This document shows positions 8,501 through 16,385 of a stretch of DNA of 64,000 nucleotides, one piece after another. Source of the stretch: a virus; IMG/VR virus record IMGVR_UViG_3300031857_000129, positions 1 to 64,000 of that record. The stretch is one strand, 5' to 3'. The notes beneath the pieces were generated by a model. It had not been told where the DNA came from. It saw only the letters and a list, made by a program, of their open reading frames with translations, and ran no database searches. Each line of letters opens with the position of its first letter. Position 1 is the stretch's first letter. The translations under genes and the position numbers were made by a program.

Positions 8501-11182
8501 CATCGCAGGATAAGTTGCGTTGATAAATTCTACTACTTGTTCTTGAATAAATTCTTTGTTATCAATTAATGTTAGAGCAGCAGTTTCCCAATTACCTATG
8601 TTTCTGTAACCAGCACCGATATTCTTTAGACTGCTAGGATCTCTTAGATAGTGATAACCAAAGTATCCGTCAACTGATCCAGTAAGTGGGTTTACGTATT
8701 CAACACCATTAGGTACTTTTGTAACTTCAATGATTAAATCTTCAGCGCCACCATTTCCTAAATCGCTGTCAGGTACTGTGATTAAGTCGCCTACTCTCCA
8801 GCTTCGACCAGGATTTACAACAGTGATATCTGTAGTAATACCATTAGGGTCAATAGTAATTTCAAATTCTGCATCTAATCCGTATCCATTAGTAGAATAC
8901 TCATCAGATGTTATTGTATACGTGCCCTGAGGACGATTAGTATCTGGGAGTGTATTTGATTCTATTGTCTCAATTGAAGATTTACCTAGTACTAGTCCGT
9001 CAAACTCTCTGTCTCTATAAAAGAAAGTAGTTGCGTATCTTGACTGAGATACTCTATTTTTTGGACGAATCAATACACGTCTGAATTCATCACCGTTAAT
9101 AGAAACGTTAGCTGGTACACGTATAGGATAATCTTCGTAGTAAATACCGCTTTCAACCTGTATTGTAATCTGTGTTTCTCTTACAATATTTCCGTACTCT
9201 AACTCTTCACCTTCTTGGAATTCTGTTGGTTCTAAAAGTTGTACTTCTATTTCGTCTGTTTCAGTTACACTAACTGCTCTAGGTCCTGATTCGTATTTGT
9301 AATCAATAATACGTCCAATAGCACCTGAGCTTTTTCCTCTTACAACTTTACCTGGAATAATATCAGTATTTTCAGGGTTAGCTTGATCAATGAAACCAAA
9401 GTTACCATTGCCAACATTTATCTTATAATTTGTTGAACCGTCAACTACAGGAGGAGCATCTAAAACTCCGTCATTGATAACATCGATAATAACTTGGAAC
9501 TTTGCATCTAGTGCATCATCGGCAGCAGCATCTGCGATAATCAGATTATCTTGAAATTGTATTACTCTATTTTGATATAGTGTAGGTACATTTAAGTTCT
9601 TAATAATATAATTAACAACTAAGTTTCTTAGATATTCCATCGCAGCAAGAGTTTCAGTTCTTTGACTGCCAATAGCTTTCTGCGCACTAGGATTAGAATA
9701 ATATCTTATACCAGCCCATCTTGAAAGATAGTTAGCATTATTACCTAACAAAACATCAAGTGATACTGATTCTAATATATAACCAACATCTCGTTGACAA
9801 ATTTCTACATCATAGTTACCTGCAAAATTAGGAAATGTTGCATCAATATACCCTGTAACTTCTTTTTGCAGAAATTCTTTGTTTTGTAGAATAAGGGTTC
9901 TTGCATTATTTCTACCAGCAATAGGTGATGTAACGCCTGAGCTTACAATACGTCCTGTACCTGACCCATTGTTGTAGGTCATAGTCTGCATGTATGGACC
10001 AGGTTCATATGGTGCTGAAAGAATTACTTCTTCTGCTTTACGAGCAGCAGCATTTAGTGTTCTATATGCGTATGCAGGATTTCTACCTTCTTTACCTACA
10101 GGAGTATTTGTTTGTCTGTCATCACCGTTAGTAGCAACATAGATATTAACTACGCTGGTTGCAGCAGCATTGTCAACATATAGCTTTGTAGCTGCCTGTA
10201 GATCATCTGGACCGTTTGGTAATCCAAAACCTGATAGTTCACCTGGATGATCACTTAGATGCAGAACACCTTCCATGCTATCACCCTGTCTACGTACAAC
10301 AGATTTTCTAGGCAGTGCTATGTTTGATAACCAATTACCTTCTAGATCTTCGTCATAAGCTGAATCAGTAATAGAGAAAGTACCTGAACCCCCACTAAGA
10401 AGTATTCGTGATGTACCTTCAATAGCATCAGCTTCTGTAGGATGTAGAGAAATTAAGTTTTCAGATTGTACTCTTACGTATACAGTTCCGCCTGTAGTTA
10501 CTCCAAATGGATCAGTGCCTGTAGAACGGAAAATAAACGGAGCACCGTTAAATGATTGATTGAGACCGTGAGAAGGAATGTTTAGATTACCGAGGCTGAT
10601 CCCTGTCGCTGTCTTAATATATTGACTTGTAGTAGCTGGTTCGTCTAGCAGACGTATACCGCCACCTGGCACTTCTTTCTGTTGATAGTTTCTGTCACCG
10701 TATGCTTTGTCAATTACTAGGGCATCGATACCTAGATCAGTACCATAAACAGAGTTAAAAGTATCAATTGCAGCTTGAGAAATTTCAACATTAGCAATTG
10801 GTTGTGTAGCAGCATTAAGTGGACCGCCTAGAACTGGTTCTGGGTCGTTTGATACCTTTGAAACTAGCTGTCTAACTATTAGTTTTCCATCTACACTAAA
10901 ATCAAATCCAATAGTATCAATAGATCCGTCAAATGCATTATCGGAAGCAAGCTCTAGGAATGCAATTCCCGATCCATCACCTTTGACAGCAGGAACCTTA
11001 TTTTCTTGTCCTTCATACGAATCCGGAGTGTCTGTTAGGTCGGTTAAGGATATCTGTCCGCCGATACCAAACACAGCATACAGTTCTGTAAAGTTTTCAT
11101 TAACTTTACGAAACGATTCTCGTATACTATCACCAGTGCCGTCGTTGCCTTCTACACCAATATTAACATTTTGTTTTGCCAT
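2534..11182 (-). CDS. Giant fibre/virion protein, 2,882 aa
   Basis: The largest gene in the window. Residues 2-40 carry the AKQNVNIG ... SIRESFRKVNENFTELY motif shared with the 149-aa gene. AATKLYVDN and AATKAYVD motifs recur. A module of about 60 residues with a KEFLQ/NKEFI...YINATYPxxxGNY...RDxGYI pattern occurs at least twice, with a third diverged copy (NRTFIGSTIVSWINSNF). The last 130 residues (SYYADLAENYLGDIDYEPGTVL...) form a compact C-terminal domain of the kind found on cyanophage fibre-like proteins and possibly involved in self-processing; that point is inference. Probably a long tail or side fibre or adhesin. Many plus-strand ORFs inside it are shadows. Confidence 0.85.
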   Translation of the reverse strand: MAKQNVNIGVEGNDGTGDSIRESFRKVNENFTELYAVFGIGGQISLTDLTDTPDSYEGQENKVPAVKGDGSGIAFLELASDNAFDGSIDTIGFDFSVDGKLIVRQLVSKVSNDPEPVLGGPLNAATQPIANVEISQAAIDTFNSVYGTDLGIDALVIDKAYGDRNYQQKEVPGGGIRLLDEPATTSQYIKTATGISLGNLNIPSHGLNQSFNGAPFIFRSTGTDPFGVTTGGTVYVRVQSENLISLHPTEADAIEGTSRILLSGGSGTFSITDSAYDEDLEGNWLSNIALPRKSVVRRQGDSMEGVLHLSDHPGELSGFGLPNGPDDLQAATKLYVDNAAATSVVNIYVATNGDDRQTNTPVGKEGRNPAYAYRTLNAAARKAEEVILSAPYEPGPYMQTMTYNNGSGTGRIVSSGVTSPIAGRNNARTLILQNKEFLQKEVTGYIDATFPNFAGNYDVEICQRDVGYILESVSLDVLLGNNANYLSRWAGIRYYSNPSAQKAIGSQRTETLAAMEYLRNLVVNYIIKNLNVPTLYQNRVIQFQDNLIIADAAADDALDAKFQVIIDVINDGVLDAPPVVDGSTNYKINVGNGNFGFIDQANPENTDIIPGKVVRGKSSGAIGRIIDYKYESGPRAVSVTETDEIEVQLLEPTEFQEGEELEYGNIVRETQITIQVESGIYYEDYPIRVPANVSINGDEFRRVLIRPKNRVSQSRYATTFFYRDREFDGLVLGKSSIETIESNTLPDTNRPQGTYTITSDEYSTNGYGLDAEFEITIDPNGITTDITVVNPGRSWRVGDLITVPDSDLGNGGAEDLIIEVTKVPNGVEYVNPLTGSVDGYFGYHYLRDPSSLKNIGAGYRNIGNWETAALTLIDNKEFIQEQVVEFINATYPAMVGNYSETKSKRDTGYIVDALVKDLRNGGNEFSLETQGEFYSGSLGSINQEGCIAGMDYVYTIASYLLDGVAPSTIYGVGLDYPAPDLFNGSADPADWASGELYRVGNVVRFFVGGIYRYYQCKLEHTSGIVFNAPEIAARWVEVYGPAQTVENLIGTITFAFNTEYNPPLHNKDMDVFLMNDATIIRNCTVQGHGGFMVVLDPEGQVLTKSPYIQTGSSFSASVNRKSFRGGMFIDAFTGNSAIQVIERVDGDPFRLRIRSLPDQGLFIRKPETPSAFYIDGRRFQVNACTQYDPDFGTAELILDRNSNDGLGFTGITSSLITGFNLNAIGDLEIDEEQFATDIQNIVDGVSYDTVLGTNYNAVSIALNYIVAHSTELADTAIKTAVIDALGVGKDEVLDLAEVIADPIASANAGAAFDEIIDIITNGEGSAAPIAWTDPGTSVNRTRARQLLQSNRTFIGSTIVSWINSNFVGVTYDQVAFAGLVRSIVDALSYDVQYEGNSATLSSAGYLFVDGVSTIATPFKSIAAAAIAQLGYVAGQVAQNLYPGQTSGTAASATEAAILDDLAAIIELVISSDTLTALPAPTHPDISWTTSTLQDAKDAIDANTALIVRQVVQDLPTPLDVTLQTAGNRSMLGNDFTQVNDLGYGLVVVNGALSEMVSMFTYYCWTSYYAKNGSEIRSLTGSSCYGEYGLVAEGSDPNEIPDAVYLVQDMVQPARTFNADVVLYLTDPVELTEGEEIEQLVTTAIGTVAVDTSLSGSGGTGSRVVYLRNVTGAFNSTNELQKVVGSVPLGAGSVPLDVDSTGYSNAVEQLYLHAYDFKDTPSNRSELDIYHPARPALARYEIANVQEAGPVVGSYTGINDIIPAVTVQSSGTATGAILTLFKTIEYGYTAEIINPGEDYSVNDTLTVDGDQLGGITGGVGVGNDAIITVTSVSSAGQITGVSVTGDIFVEESTPKYNGTVYKLNFSTSDVQFSTNGLLNAVPWGVLFNYRRNQTHILGDLARPDVLSIRPSTAVIFDEDTSAVYRSISFISSDSIGNDLPADQSQAGFDASYDYIRLIIDSEKAAETALAGSGTTKGGTVGDVILALTPTVDSNEIFRLNNNLKTPEANRPIGWSINSLARAPILSWGGKKFYVYNYRGVNSSDVVVPISEDNAYAIVDLEETGDDINQTPVTGLSTPVILGSQLVILRAGLEAGSTGSVTVNISTCRATSHDFLDVGTGGFNQSNYPNVIFGLPREADQAKEVEERGKGRVFYVSTDQNGIFRVGRFFAVDQGTGTVTFSASLALSDVDGLGFKRGVVITEFSTDTAMTDNASDTVPTESAVRGYVNRRLGYDVNGNPVANKLGPGVLAPNGAVPMTDDLNAAGNTITNLKAPASNSDAATKAYVDATGSTVNATSKLRDIEINQLAGNQLLVSTGYKKIFLLASTIVGGPFSIGQTINGSVTGSTGTIVDTFSVSGFEGTLLALVYTPTSGPGFSISDFVTVVGGAEGECVDGPVDEWANGVWSGSSDIELTATRVLSPSRYTSLNAQIKAGTIVNADVSGSAAIAQSKLNLNSATTRANATGITQNDLGSAAFDSANFDATNGFISLKSTGVTLASIQNIATKTVVGRSDTGTGAVSEISFSTIVNQGGGLEDNDFTTELAAGVDAGLALIKTGAGVYGVSNVTKTGEINSIVKTNFNGSIQVNSLILGGDSSYEVLALDTTELVFKTPAQGVILTAVGGSGGASPTYPDLEIPGNVNISSTGISQSVLQAASNFNNEKRLGVDWIYASFIEAPGERGTASTGIAIGANTGKSTAGQISMVVADSGTSSSVVPMKFSSTGAVPETDNIYNIGSATLKYANIYATLFRGTATESYYADLAENYLGDIDYEPGTVLVFGGNAEVTTTDIKGDRRVAGVVSTNPAHLMNSQLDGNHVVALALQGRVPCKVIGRVNKGDILVAAAIPGYAIVDNDARVGTVIGKALENKESTDKGTIEIVVGKH

Positions 11183-11193
11183 CTAATGCTCCG

Positions 11194-11556
11194 TTATTCC
11201 ATAAAGTGTGAATGTATTCTGTCGTCAAAATTAACGCTTACACCACAACCGCAACTACTTCTTGTGTTAGGATTGTTAATTTCAAACTGCGATCCAACAA
11301 GACTCTTAACATAATCTATTTGTGTACCAAATAAGTAAATCAAACTATGCATACCTATTACTAAATTTCCTTGGCCTGCGCTAATGATTTCATCTTGTGT
11401 ATCAATATCTTCTTTAGATTTTACAAGTCCCCAGTCATACTCAAACCCGGCACAACCACCACCTTTGATGTTTAGACTGATAGCAAAGCAGTCATTCTGC
11501 TTGCATAAATCGTTGATTTGGTCTTGTGCTGCTTCTGTTAGTGTGCAAATAGACAT
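11194..11556 (-). CDS. A-type iron-sulfur carrier protein (IscA/ErpA-like)
   Basis: At 120 residues this is the normal length for an A-type carrier. The three conserved cysteines are present: Cys35 in GGGCAG, and Cys102 and Cys104 in SCGCG, spaced as in IscA/ErpA/SufA, which hold or transfer Fe-S clusters. It sits next to the giant fibre gene. Its likely role is supplying clusters to phage or host proteins during infection; the recipient is unknown. Family assignment is strong. Which of IscA, ErpA or SufA it matches cannot be told by eye. Confidence 0.88.
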   Translation of the reverse strand: MSICTLTEAAQDQINDLCKQNDCFAISLNIKGGGCAGFEYDWGLVKSKEDIDTQDEIISAGQGNLVIGMHSLIYLFGTQIDYVKSLVGSQFEINNPNTRSSCGCGVSVNFDDRIHSHFME

Positions 11557-11618
11557 GTGTTTACCTCTCTATGATACTATTTAGCGTAAGATTTTATAAT
11601 CTTAATGTAAATATAGTT

Positions 11619-11906
11619 ATGTTCTTAGGAGAATACAAAGAAAAAACGCGGCACGAAAGACAATCTAAGTCTGGCCTGAAACACGAATATTATCGACACA
11701 AGACCTTTGTGCGATTACGTTGTGATGCTTGCGATAGTGAATTTGTGAGAGAACGAGGATCAATGGATCCCAATCGCCTAAGCAATAATTATTTTCACGT
11801 CTGCTCTAGCTGTGATGCGAAACGTTACGGTCAGATGAAAGGCGTGGAAAGAAAACAGGTCTGGGATTTAAGTGCATCCTCAGACCTGCCTATTAGTAAA
11901 CTGTAA
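11619..11906 (+). CDS. Zinc-ribbon protein, 95 aa, plus strand
   Basis: One of only two clear plus-strand genes. Two CxxC pairs, CDACDSEF near residue 37 and CSSCDAKR near residue 64, form a zinc-ribbon or knuckle, with basic flanks, so nucleic-acid binding is plausible. Start placed at ATG 11619 (MFLGEYKEKTRHERQ), because sequence further upstream looks like promoter (TATAAT at 11595-11600) rather than coding. It diverges from the Fe-S carrier gene and converges on the 97-aa gene. Confidence 0.65.
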   Translation: MFLGEYKEKTRHERQSKSGLKHEYYRHKTFVRLRCDACDSEFVRERGSMDPNRLSNNYFHVCSSCDAKRYGQMKGVERKQVWDLSASSDLPISKL

Positions 11907-11908
11907 TT

Positions 11909-12202
11909 TTAATTATTTGGGCGTCTTACAGAATTCTGTAGAACATCAACACTGGTTTGTAGTCGTGTAAGTTTACGCTCTAGCACATCAGTAACTGCTC
12001 TTTGTTTGCGTAACTGCTCTTCCAAACTCTGCACGTATTTCTGTGTAGGTATTTGGCGTTCAAGACCGTCTTCGCCTAACATAGTAAAATGATCTACACC
12101 TTGGGCTCTTAAACCGCCTGTAACCCTGTTAGGATTCTTGTCACTGCTTTTTTCAATAGCAGGAACTTGTTTTCTACCATACATTTGTGTTAAAAAGCTC
12201 AT
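11909..12202 (-). CDS. Coiled-coil protein, 97 aa
   Basis: Unrecognised. The C-terminal half (YVQSLEEQLRKQRAVTDVLERKLTRLQTSVDVL) has heptad spacing of Leu/Val and predicts a coiled coil. The N-terminus starts MSFLTQMYGRKQ. It lies 18 bases downstream of UvdE on the same strand. Confidence 0.6.
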   Translation of the reverse strand: MSFLTQMYGRKQVPAIEKSSDKNPNRVTGGLRAQGVDHFTMLGEDGLERQIPTQKYVQSLEEQLRKQRAVTDVLERKLTRLQTSVDVLQNSVRRPNN

Positions 12203-12220
12203 TTTTATTCTCTCCGTATA

Positions 12221-13240
12221 TTATTTACCAGTGTAGTAGTTATAGAGCTCACTAGTAGCAAGATTCTTCATCTTGCTTTCGACCATAATGTCTGCATATT
12301 CACGGAATGTTAACGCCCAGTCATTTACTGCATCGTTCCACATGTAGTCGCTGTGTGCTCTAAGTTTAGCTTTTTTGTAGCCACTTTCTAATAGCGTCCG
12401 AAGATCGGGGCGGATGTGTCTGGGATGGTCGATAAGACAGTCTTCCCGTGATACACTATAATGTATAACAGGCCTAACACCGCGCCAGCTATCAATAATC
12501 CTTTTAAAACGGTCGTCAGTAGCTTCAATATATTCTCCAGAGTTGATCCAATGGTGATGTATATCTAGCACCAAAGCGAGATGCTTTGATAATTCGAGAG
12601 AGGCGTCGATTCCCCAGGACATTTCGTCGTTTTCGATTGTGATGCAGTTTCTTGCTTCTGTGGATAACCTTGGGAGAACTGCTTTGATGCCGTCGGGACC
12701 TCTGCGACCCGCGATGTGGACGTTGATTTTAAAGTCCTGAAACGATTTACCATACCCCATCCAACGGGCCATATCTGCATGATACTCAAACTCCTCTATG
12801 CTTCTGCTTACAATTTCGTCACTGTCAGATGCAAGAACTGTAAACTGCCCAGGATGAAAACTGAGACGAACATCAAGCCTACGAGCAGCCTCACCCACCT
12901 TGGCAAACTCTCTTTCACAGTAGCTTTTAACATCTCCCAGTCGCCAATAGTACCCCCATGTTGGCTCAGTGTAGACAGGCAAACAATCGCTACCCAATCT
13001 AACCATTCTAAGCTCTTGCGGTAAAGAACCAACATATTCTACAAGTCTCCCATATGAAGCAATATTATGCTCCATAATATCCCAAAGGCGCTGTTCAGCA
13101 ACATCCTTTGTCTGCCTGTTAAGCCACTGTACTGTGGTTGCACGAGTATTTAGTGGACGTTGGATTTCTTCCAGAAGCTTCTTCTTCTGGGTTTGATCCG
13201 GGTGCATATATTTGCAAGCAAAGCCAATACGTTTAGTCAT
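12221..13240 (-). CDS. uvdE: UV-damage endonuclease UvdE
   Basis: A 339-residue TIM-barrel UV endonuclease, which incises 5' of pyrimidine dimers. Hallmarks seen: start RIGFACKYMHP, LRLSFHPGQFTVL-type metal loop (SFHPGQFTVLAS near residues 126-137), IENDE near residue 206 and LDIHHHW near residue 228. Length matches bacterial UvdE. It is preceded by a consensus sigma70 promoter at 13247-13275, so it is probably an early or middle gene protecting phage DNA in sunlit water. Two overlapping minus-strand ORFs inside it are shadows. Confidence 0.93.
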   Translation of the reverse strand: MTKRIGFACKYMHPDQTQKKKLLEEIQRPLNTRATTVQWLNRQTKDVAEQRLWDIMEHNIASYGRLVEYVGSLPQELRMVRLGSDCLPVYTEPTWGYYWRLGDVKSYCEREFAKVGEAARRLDVRLSFHPGQFTVLASDSDEIVSRSIEEFEYHADMARWMGYGKSFQDFKINVHIAGRRGPDGIKAVLPRLSTEARNCITIENDEMSWGIDASLELSKHLALVLDIHHHWINSGEYIEATDDRFKRIIDSWRGVRPVIHYSVSREDCLIDHPRHIRPDLRTLLESGYKKAKLRAHSDYMWNDAVNDWALTFREYADIMVESKMKNLATSELYNYYTGK

Positions 13241-13246
13241 AATATT

Positions 13247-13275
13247 ATTATAGTGCCTAATTGTTAAGATGTCAA
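13247..13275 (-). promoter_or_regulatory. Sigma70 promoter upstream of uvdE
   Basis: TTGACA, 17-nt spacer, TATAAT on the minus strand, immediately upstream of the uvdE start. Confidence 0.75.
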
Positions 13276-13880
13276 ACAGAATATTTTGTATTGCTTAAAT
13301 TGATATAATTAAAACTGATTACAGTCCTACCTTCATAATCATTTGATTCGGCTCCGTGCTCTAACCAACTAGGAAAAAGCACACATCTTCCATTTAAAGG
13401 CTGCACTGCCGCTGCTGGCGAAGTATATACTGTGTTGTGATTTTTAGTTTCTTCAGCCATTCTATAAATCATCGTTGGATTTGTAAAAAAAAGATTTGAC
13501 GCTCCTTCACCGCAGTCAACATAAAGAGCACCACTAATAGTTGATCTTTCGTGTCTATGCGGTACTACTTCACTCTCGCATGTCATAATATTAAACCAAC
13601 TGTTTGAAAGAATAACTTCTGCTAGACCCAAATGTTCAGCATAAGCAGCAACAGCTTCATCAACACGTTCTTTGAGAGTTGTAAGTTTAGGATTGTGTAG
13701 AATGCTGCCCCAGTCTACTCCCCAAGAACTTTTTCCCCCCGGAACTAGCGCATGCTCTACTGTTTTGTATTCACTAATTATATTTCTAGCGATTTCTATT
13801 TCAGGTAAATCGCTCATATCAAAAATGCCCAGCGGAATACTAAAAGCATCTATAAAGGATACGGTTTTTGTTTGTGCCAT
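13272..13880 (-). CDS. 2OG-Fe(II) oxygenase family protein, 202 aa
   Basis: A short phage-type 2-oxoglutarate/Fe(II) oxygenase. It has an iron-site pattern PHRHERSTISGALYVD near residue 125 and a second histidine in FPSWLEHG near residue 180, followed by GRTVISFN, where the Arg would hold 2-oxoglutarate. It is paralogous to the 200-aa protein at 15.2 kb (same RHENSTVSGAFYV and FPSWLEH blocks). Start set at MAQTKTV, one base after the preceding gene's stop, rather than the longer upstream option. Substrate unknown. Confidence 0.78.
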   Translation of the reverse strand: MAQTKTVSFIDAFSIPLGIFDMSDLPEIEIARNIISEYKTVEHALVPGGKSSWGVDWGSILHNPKLTTLKERVDEAVAAYAEHLGLAEVILSNSWFNIMTCESEVVPHRHERSTISGALYVDCGEGASNLFFTNPTMIYRMAEETKNHNTVYTSPAAAVQPLNGRCVLFPSWLEHGAESNDYEGRTVISFNYINLSNTKYSV

Positions 13881-13881
13881 T

Positions 13882-14583
13882 TTATTTCCAGTTTTCTTTA
13901 CACCAATTATCAACACAGAGGTGTGGATTTGGATCTCCGTGAAATACAGCGATACTTGTAGTTGGTTTAACAATAGGCTCTCCGGGAGAAGGAAAGTTCT
14001 TTCTGCCAGTTATATCAACTGTCATCTGAGGCTTTCCACGCATTTCCCATTTGTAGCTTTGTATCCATTCATCAGGCCAATATACAAAATCTTTCTGAAT
14101 AGTTGAGTAAATCCAATCTTGATCTCCGTGAAATCTACGAACAATATTTTTAGGATTTTCTATAAATTGAGTATAGACCTGACTGTGCTGTCCTGTTTCT
14201 AATCTGAACACACTAGAATTAAATTTTTTGTAATCACGTATAACAAAACGAGTAAAGTCTCTAATGATACAGAACTTACCAGGTTCATATGTAAAAAGAT
14301 TATCAATGTTTCTAAAAACTATAAGATCTAGATCTAAAAATAAAATAGTTCCTTTTAGTCCTAGATCAGGATTAAAAAACATTGGCTTGTACCACCATCC
14401 CTGTACATTCGATATCAATGTTAGAGGCTTAATTGTTATATTCGGATCTATACCCGTAGGATCTTCTGTATAGCACACAAACTCATGCGGAACCGTTAGA
14501 TTCCGCTCTACCATAGAATAGAGCGTATTAACGTATTCCGCAGAGTACTTGTTACCGTATTTTAAACAGACGACGTAGTTCAT
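13882..14583 (-). CDS. Glycosyltransferase-like protein, 233 aa
   Basis: The start MNYVVCLKYGNKYSAEYVNTLYSMV and a DLDLIVF motif near residue 98 (a DxD-type metal/nucleotide-sugar site) fit a GT8-like or related GT-A fold. A conserved HGDQDWIY block near residue 150 and a C-terminal FHGDPNPH are typical of small phage and cyanophage glycosyltransferases. It overlaps QueD by one base. It may modify a virion glycan or host surface; that is inference. Confidence 0.65.
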   Translation of the reverse strand: MNYVVCLKYGNKYSAEYVNTLYSMVERNLTVPHEFVCYTEDPTGIDPNITIKPLTLISNVQGWWYKPMFFNPDLGLKGTILFLDLDLIVFRNIDNLFTYEPGKFCIIRDFTRFVIRDYKKFNSSVFRLETGQHSQVYTQFIENPKNIVRRFHGDQDWIYSTIQKDFVYWPDEWIQSYKWEMRGKPQMTVDITGRKNFPSPGEPIVKPTTSIAVFHGDPNPHLCVDNWCKENWK

Positions 14584-15110
14584 TAACCTTCGTATATGGC
14601 TGAGTTAGCGTCATGTTCAAATACTTCGGCAGAGCGAAGTCGAACACCTTGTCCAGTAGGGTAACGTGCTTCAAATGTTCTTCCATCTGGGTGAATCCAT
14701 GCTCTACCTTCCTTGTATGCTTCAAGGATTTCGTTCATTGTGCGATAGGCTAGTTCTGCAAACTTTTCGCAGCCTACGCCTTCAACAAAACGTAAATCAA
14801 TGATTCCCATGTTTTTAAAACCACCTTGGATTCGGTTCAGTTCCACAAATGTATTGCGTTCTGGATCATCATTTGCAATAATTAGAGTATGATCAAATTG
14901 CCATTCGCTCCATTCTTTAAATGCTTTGAGTCCACCAAAGTCCATAACCCAATTACGATCATCTAGTGTTTCTGATTCAAACACCAGCCTAATACCAATT
15001 GAGTATCCGTGTAGTAGTGAGCAGTGACTATGTGTACTTCTCCACTGTCTAAAACAGCATGAAAGTCCTCGGTCGTTGCCGTAAGTTTTTGTTGAAATAT
15101 ATTTTGCCAT
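14583..15110 (-). CDS. QueD-like 6-pyruvoyl-tetrahydropterin/6-carboxytetrahydropterin synthase
   Basis: T-fold enzyme of the 7-deazaguanine (preQ0/queuosine) pathway. Seen: HSHCSLLHGYSI (Cys30 catalytic-type, His34), VMDFGGLK, a FDHTLI Asp-His pair near residue 73, and a late Glu in SAEVFEHD. At 175 residues it is longer than E. coli QueD. Oddly, the usual HGH zinc pair is HGY here, and the usual first zinc histidine falls in a Cys-Cys-Phe stretch (residues 18-20), so the metal site is altered. No other preQ0 gene is visible in the window. Possible roles are DNA or tRNA deazaguanine supply. Confidence 0.72.
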   Translation of the reverse strand: MAKYISTKTYGNDRGLSCCFRQWRSTHSHCSLLHGYSIGIRLVFESETLDDRNWVMDFGGLKAFKEWSEWQFDHTLIIANDDPERNTFVELNRIQGGFKNMGIIDLRFVEGVGCEKFAELAYRTMNEILEAYKEGRAWIHPDGRTFEARYPTGQGVRLRSAEVFEHDANSAIYEG

Positions 15111-15175
15111 CTCTTCTCTCCTTTATAAGTAGCAAGTTTGATGACACGCAGAGTATTTAGAGTGGGATGAGCGTC

Positions 15176-15778
15176 TTAGTCCACTTTAACTAGTTCGTCT
15201 AAAATACTTTTTAATGTAGTGTTAAAACTAATAACTATTCTTTCATTATTAGATTTGTTTTCAGTTGTTTCGTGTTCTAGCCAACTTGGAAACAAAACTA
15301 ATCGTCCAGTAACACTATCAATAGCTGCTAATTCAGAATTGTATTGTGTTTCTTGATTGTTGATCTGTGTCATTTTATACGGGCGAAGCGGACTATGGAC
15401 TAGAAAAGGACAAGATCCTTTTTCTGCTTGTACATAAAATGCTCCACTTACTGTACTATTTTCGTGTCTGTGTCTTGTGGTTTTACCACCAGTGGGCATA
15501 TAGTTATGCCAGCTGTTGGTTATAATTACTTCAGGAAGCCCTGTTGTCATACAGTAGTTATCTAAACAATCTTTAAACTTTCTCAGTAGTGACGCTAGTG
15601 ATTCTCTTTTAAGGATATAAGAATTATTAGGAAAATCAGTATGCCAACTACTGGTACCATTACTAACTAATGAATGATTTTTTATAGGAATATTTTTTAA
15701 ATCATTAACTATAGGTTCTAAATCGATTTCTGACAAATCGTAAATACCTATAGCAGTTGGAAACAAATCTAATATCAT
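15176..15778 (-). CDS. 2OG-Fe(II) oxygenase family protein, 200 aa
   Basis: A paralogue of the 202-aa oxygenase at 13.3 kb. It has RHRHENSTVSGAFYV near residue 100 for the first iron ligands, FPSWLEHETTENKS near residue 165 for the distal His, and ERIVISFN for 2OG binding. It is preceded by a promoter with a 15-nt spacer (15787-15813). Substrate unknown. Confidence 0.78.
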   Translation of the reverse strand: MILDLFPTAIGIYDLSEIDLEPIVNDLKNIPIKNHSLVSNGTSSWHTDFPNNSYILKRESLASLLRKFKDCLDNYCMTTGLPEVIITNSWHNYMPTGGKTTRHRHENSTVSGAFYVQAEKGSCPFLVHSPLRPYKMTQINNQETQYNSELAAIDSVTGRLVLFPSWLEHETTENKSNNERIVISFNTTLKSILDELVKVD

Positions 15779-15786
15779 ACAATGAT

Positions 15787-15813
15787 TTTATACTAGATTA
15801 TTAATATTGTCAA
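15787..15813 (-). promoter_or_regulatory. Sigma70-like promoter
   Basis: TTGACA, 15-nt spacer, TATAAA on the minus strand, upstream of the 200-aa oxygenase. The short spacer makes it weaker than the others. Confidence 0.5.
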
Positions 15814-16378
15814 CTGTTATATTTCTTTCATCCCACGTGTTAGGTAGAACCCAATTATTAGATTGATAAATGGTGAAGTGAATTTTTGGAAAGCATTGGA
15901 ATACCATACTGATTTGATGCATCCAATACACAGGAGATATGTGGTTATGATTACTTTCCTTGTATCCGTCTGTGTCTTTATAAACATTGTTAATCTTGCC
16001 GTCATTGCCGTAGAGGTCAAATCCTATGAGCTTAACTTCTCTTTCTTTAGCATACGTAGCTGCTATTAGTACAGCATAAGGGCCACTGCCCCAATGCCAC
16101 GGATCATCCCATCGTTCTTTTCCCTTATAGGGAAGGTCTGGAACTCTACGCATATTTTTGTAATTGTATTGATCTAACCACACGTCTCTTGTATATACAA
16201 GAGTGGTTTCATATACACGACGACGTATAGCTTCGTCCATCATTCTAGTATCTACACAGACAAGATAGTCCATAAGATAGTCACGCATAATAGCGTTACA
16301 ACCTACCTTGGGACCTTGTAGTTGATCTATGTCTATGTTCTTACGGCTTTCGCCATTACCTATTACGTACATAGACAT
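15788..16378 (-). CDS. Protein with GNGESR motif (glycan-associated type), 196 aa
   Basis: Begins MSMYVIGNGESRKNIDIDQL. The IGNGxSR start is shared with DUF115/6-hydroxymethylpterin-type and Maf glycosylation-associated proteins and with small phage glycan enzymes. Later blocks include GCNAIMRDY, WHWGSGPYAVL and LIGFDLYG. It lies beside two oxygenases and the GT-like gene. Probably a nucleotide-sugar-linked enzyme, but the reaction is not known. Confidence 0.55.
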   Translation of the reverse strand: MSMYVIGNGESRKNIDIDQLQGPKVGCNAIMRDYLMDYLVCVDTRMMDEAIRRRVYETTLVYTRDVWLDQYNYKNMRRVPDLPYKGKERWDDPWHWGSGPYAVLIAATYAKEREVKLIGFDLYGNDGKINNVYKDTDGYKESNHNHISPVYWMHQISMVFQCFPKIHFTIYQSNNWVLPNTWDERNITVDNINNLV

Positions 16379-16385
16379 ATTTACT

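Noticed and set aside
12565-13035. Extra ORFs within uvdE
   Set aside because: Out-of-frame shadows of a well-conserved gene.
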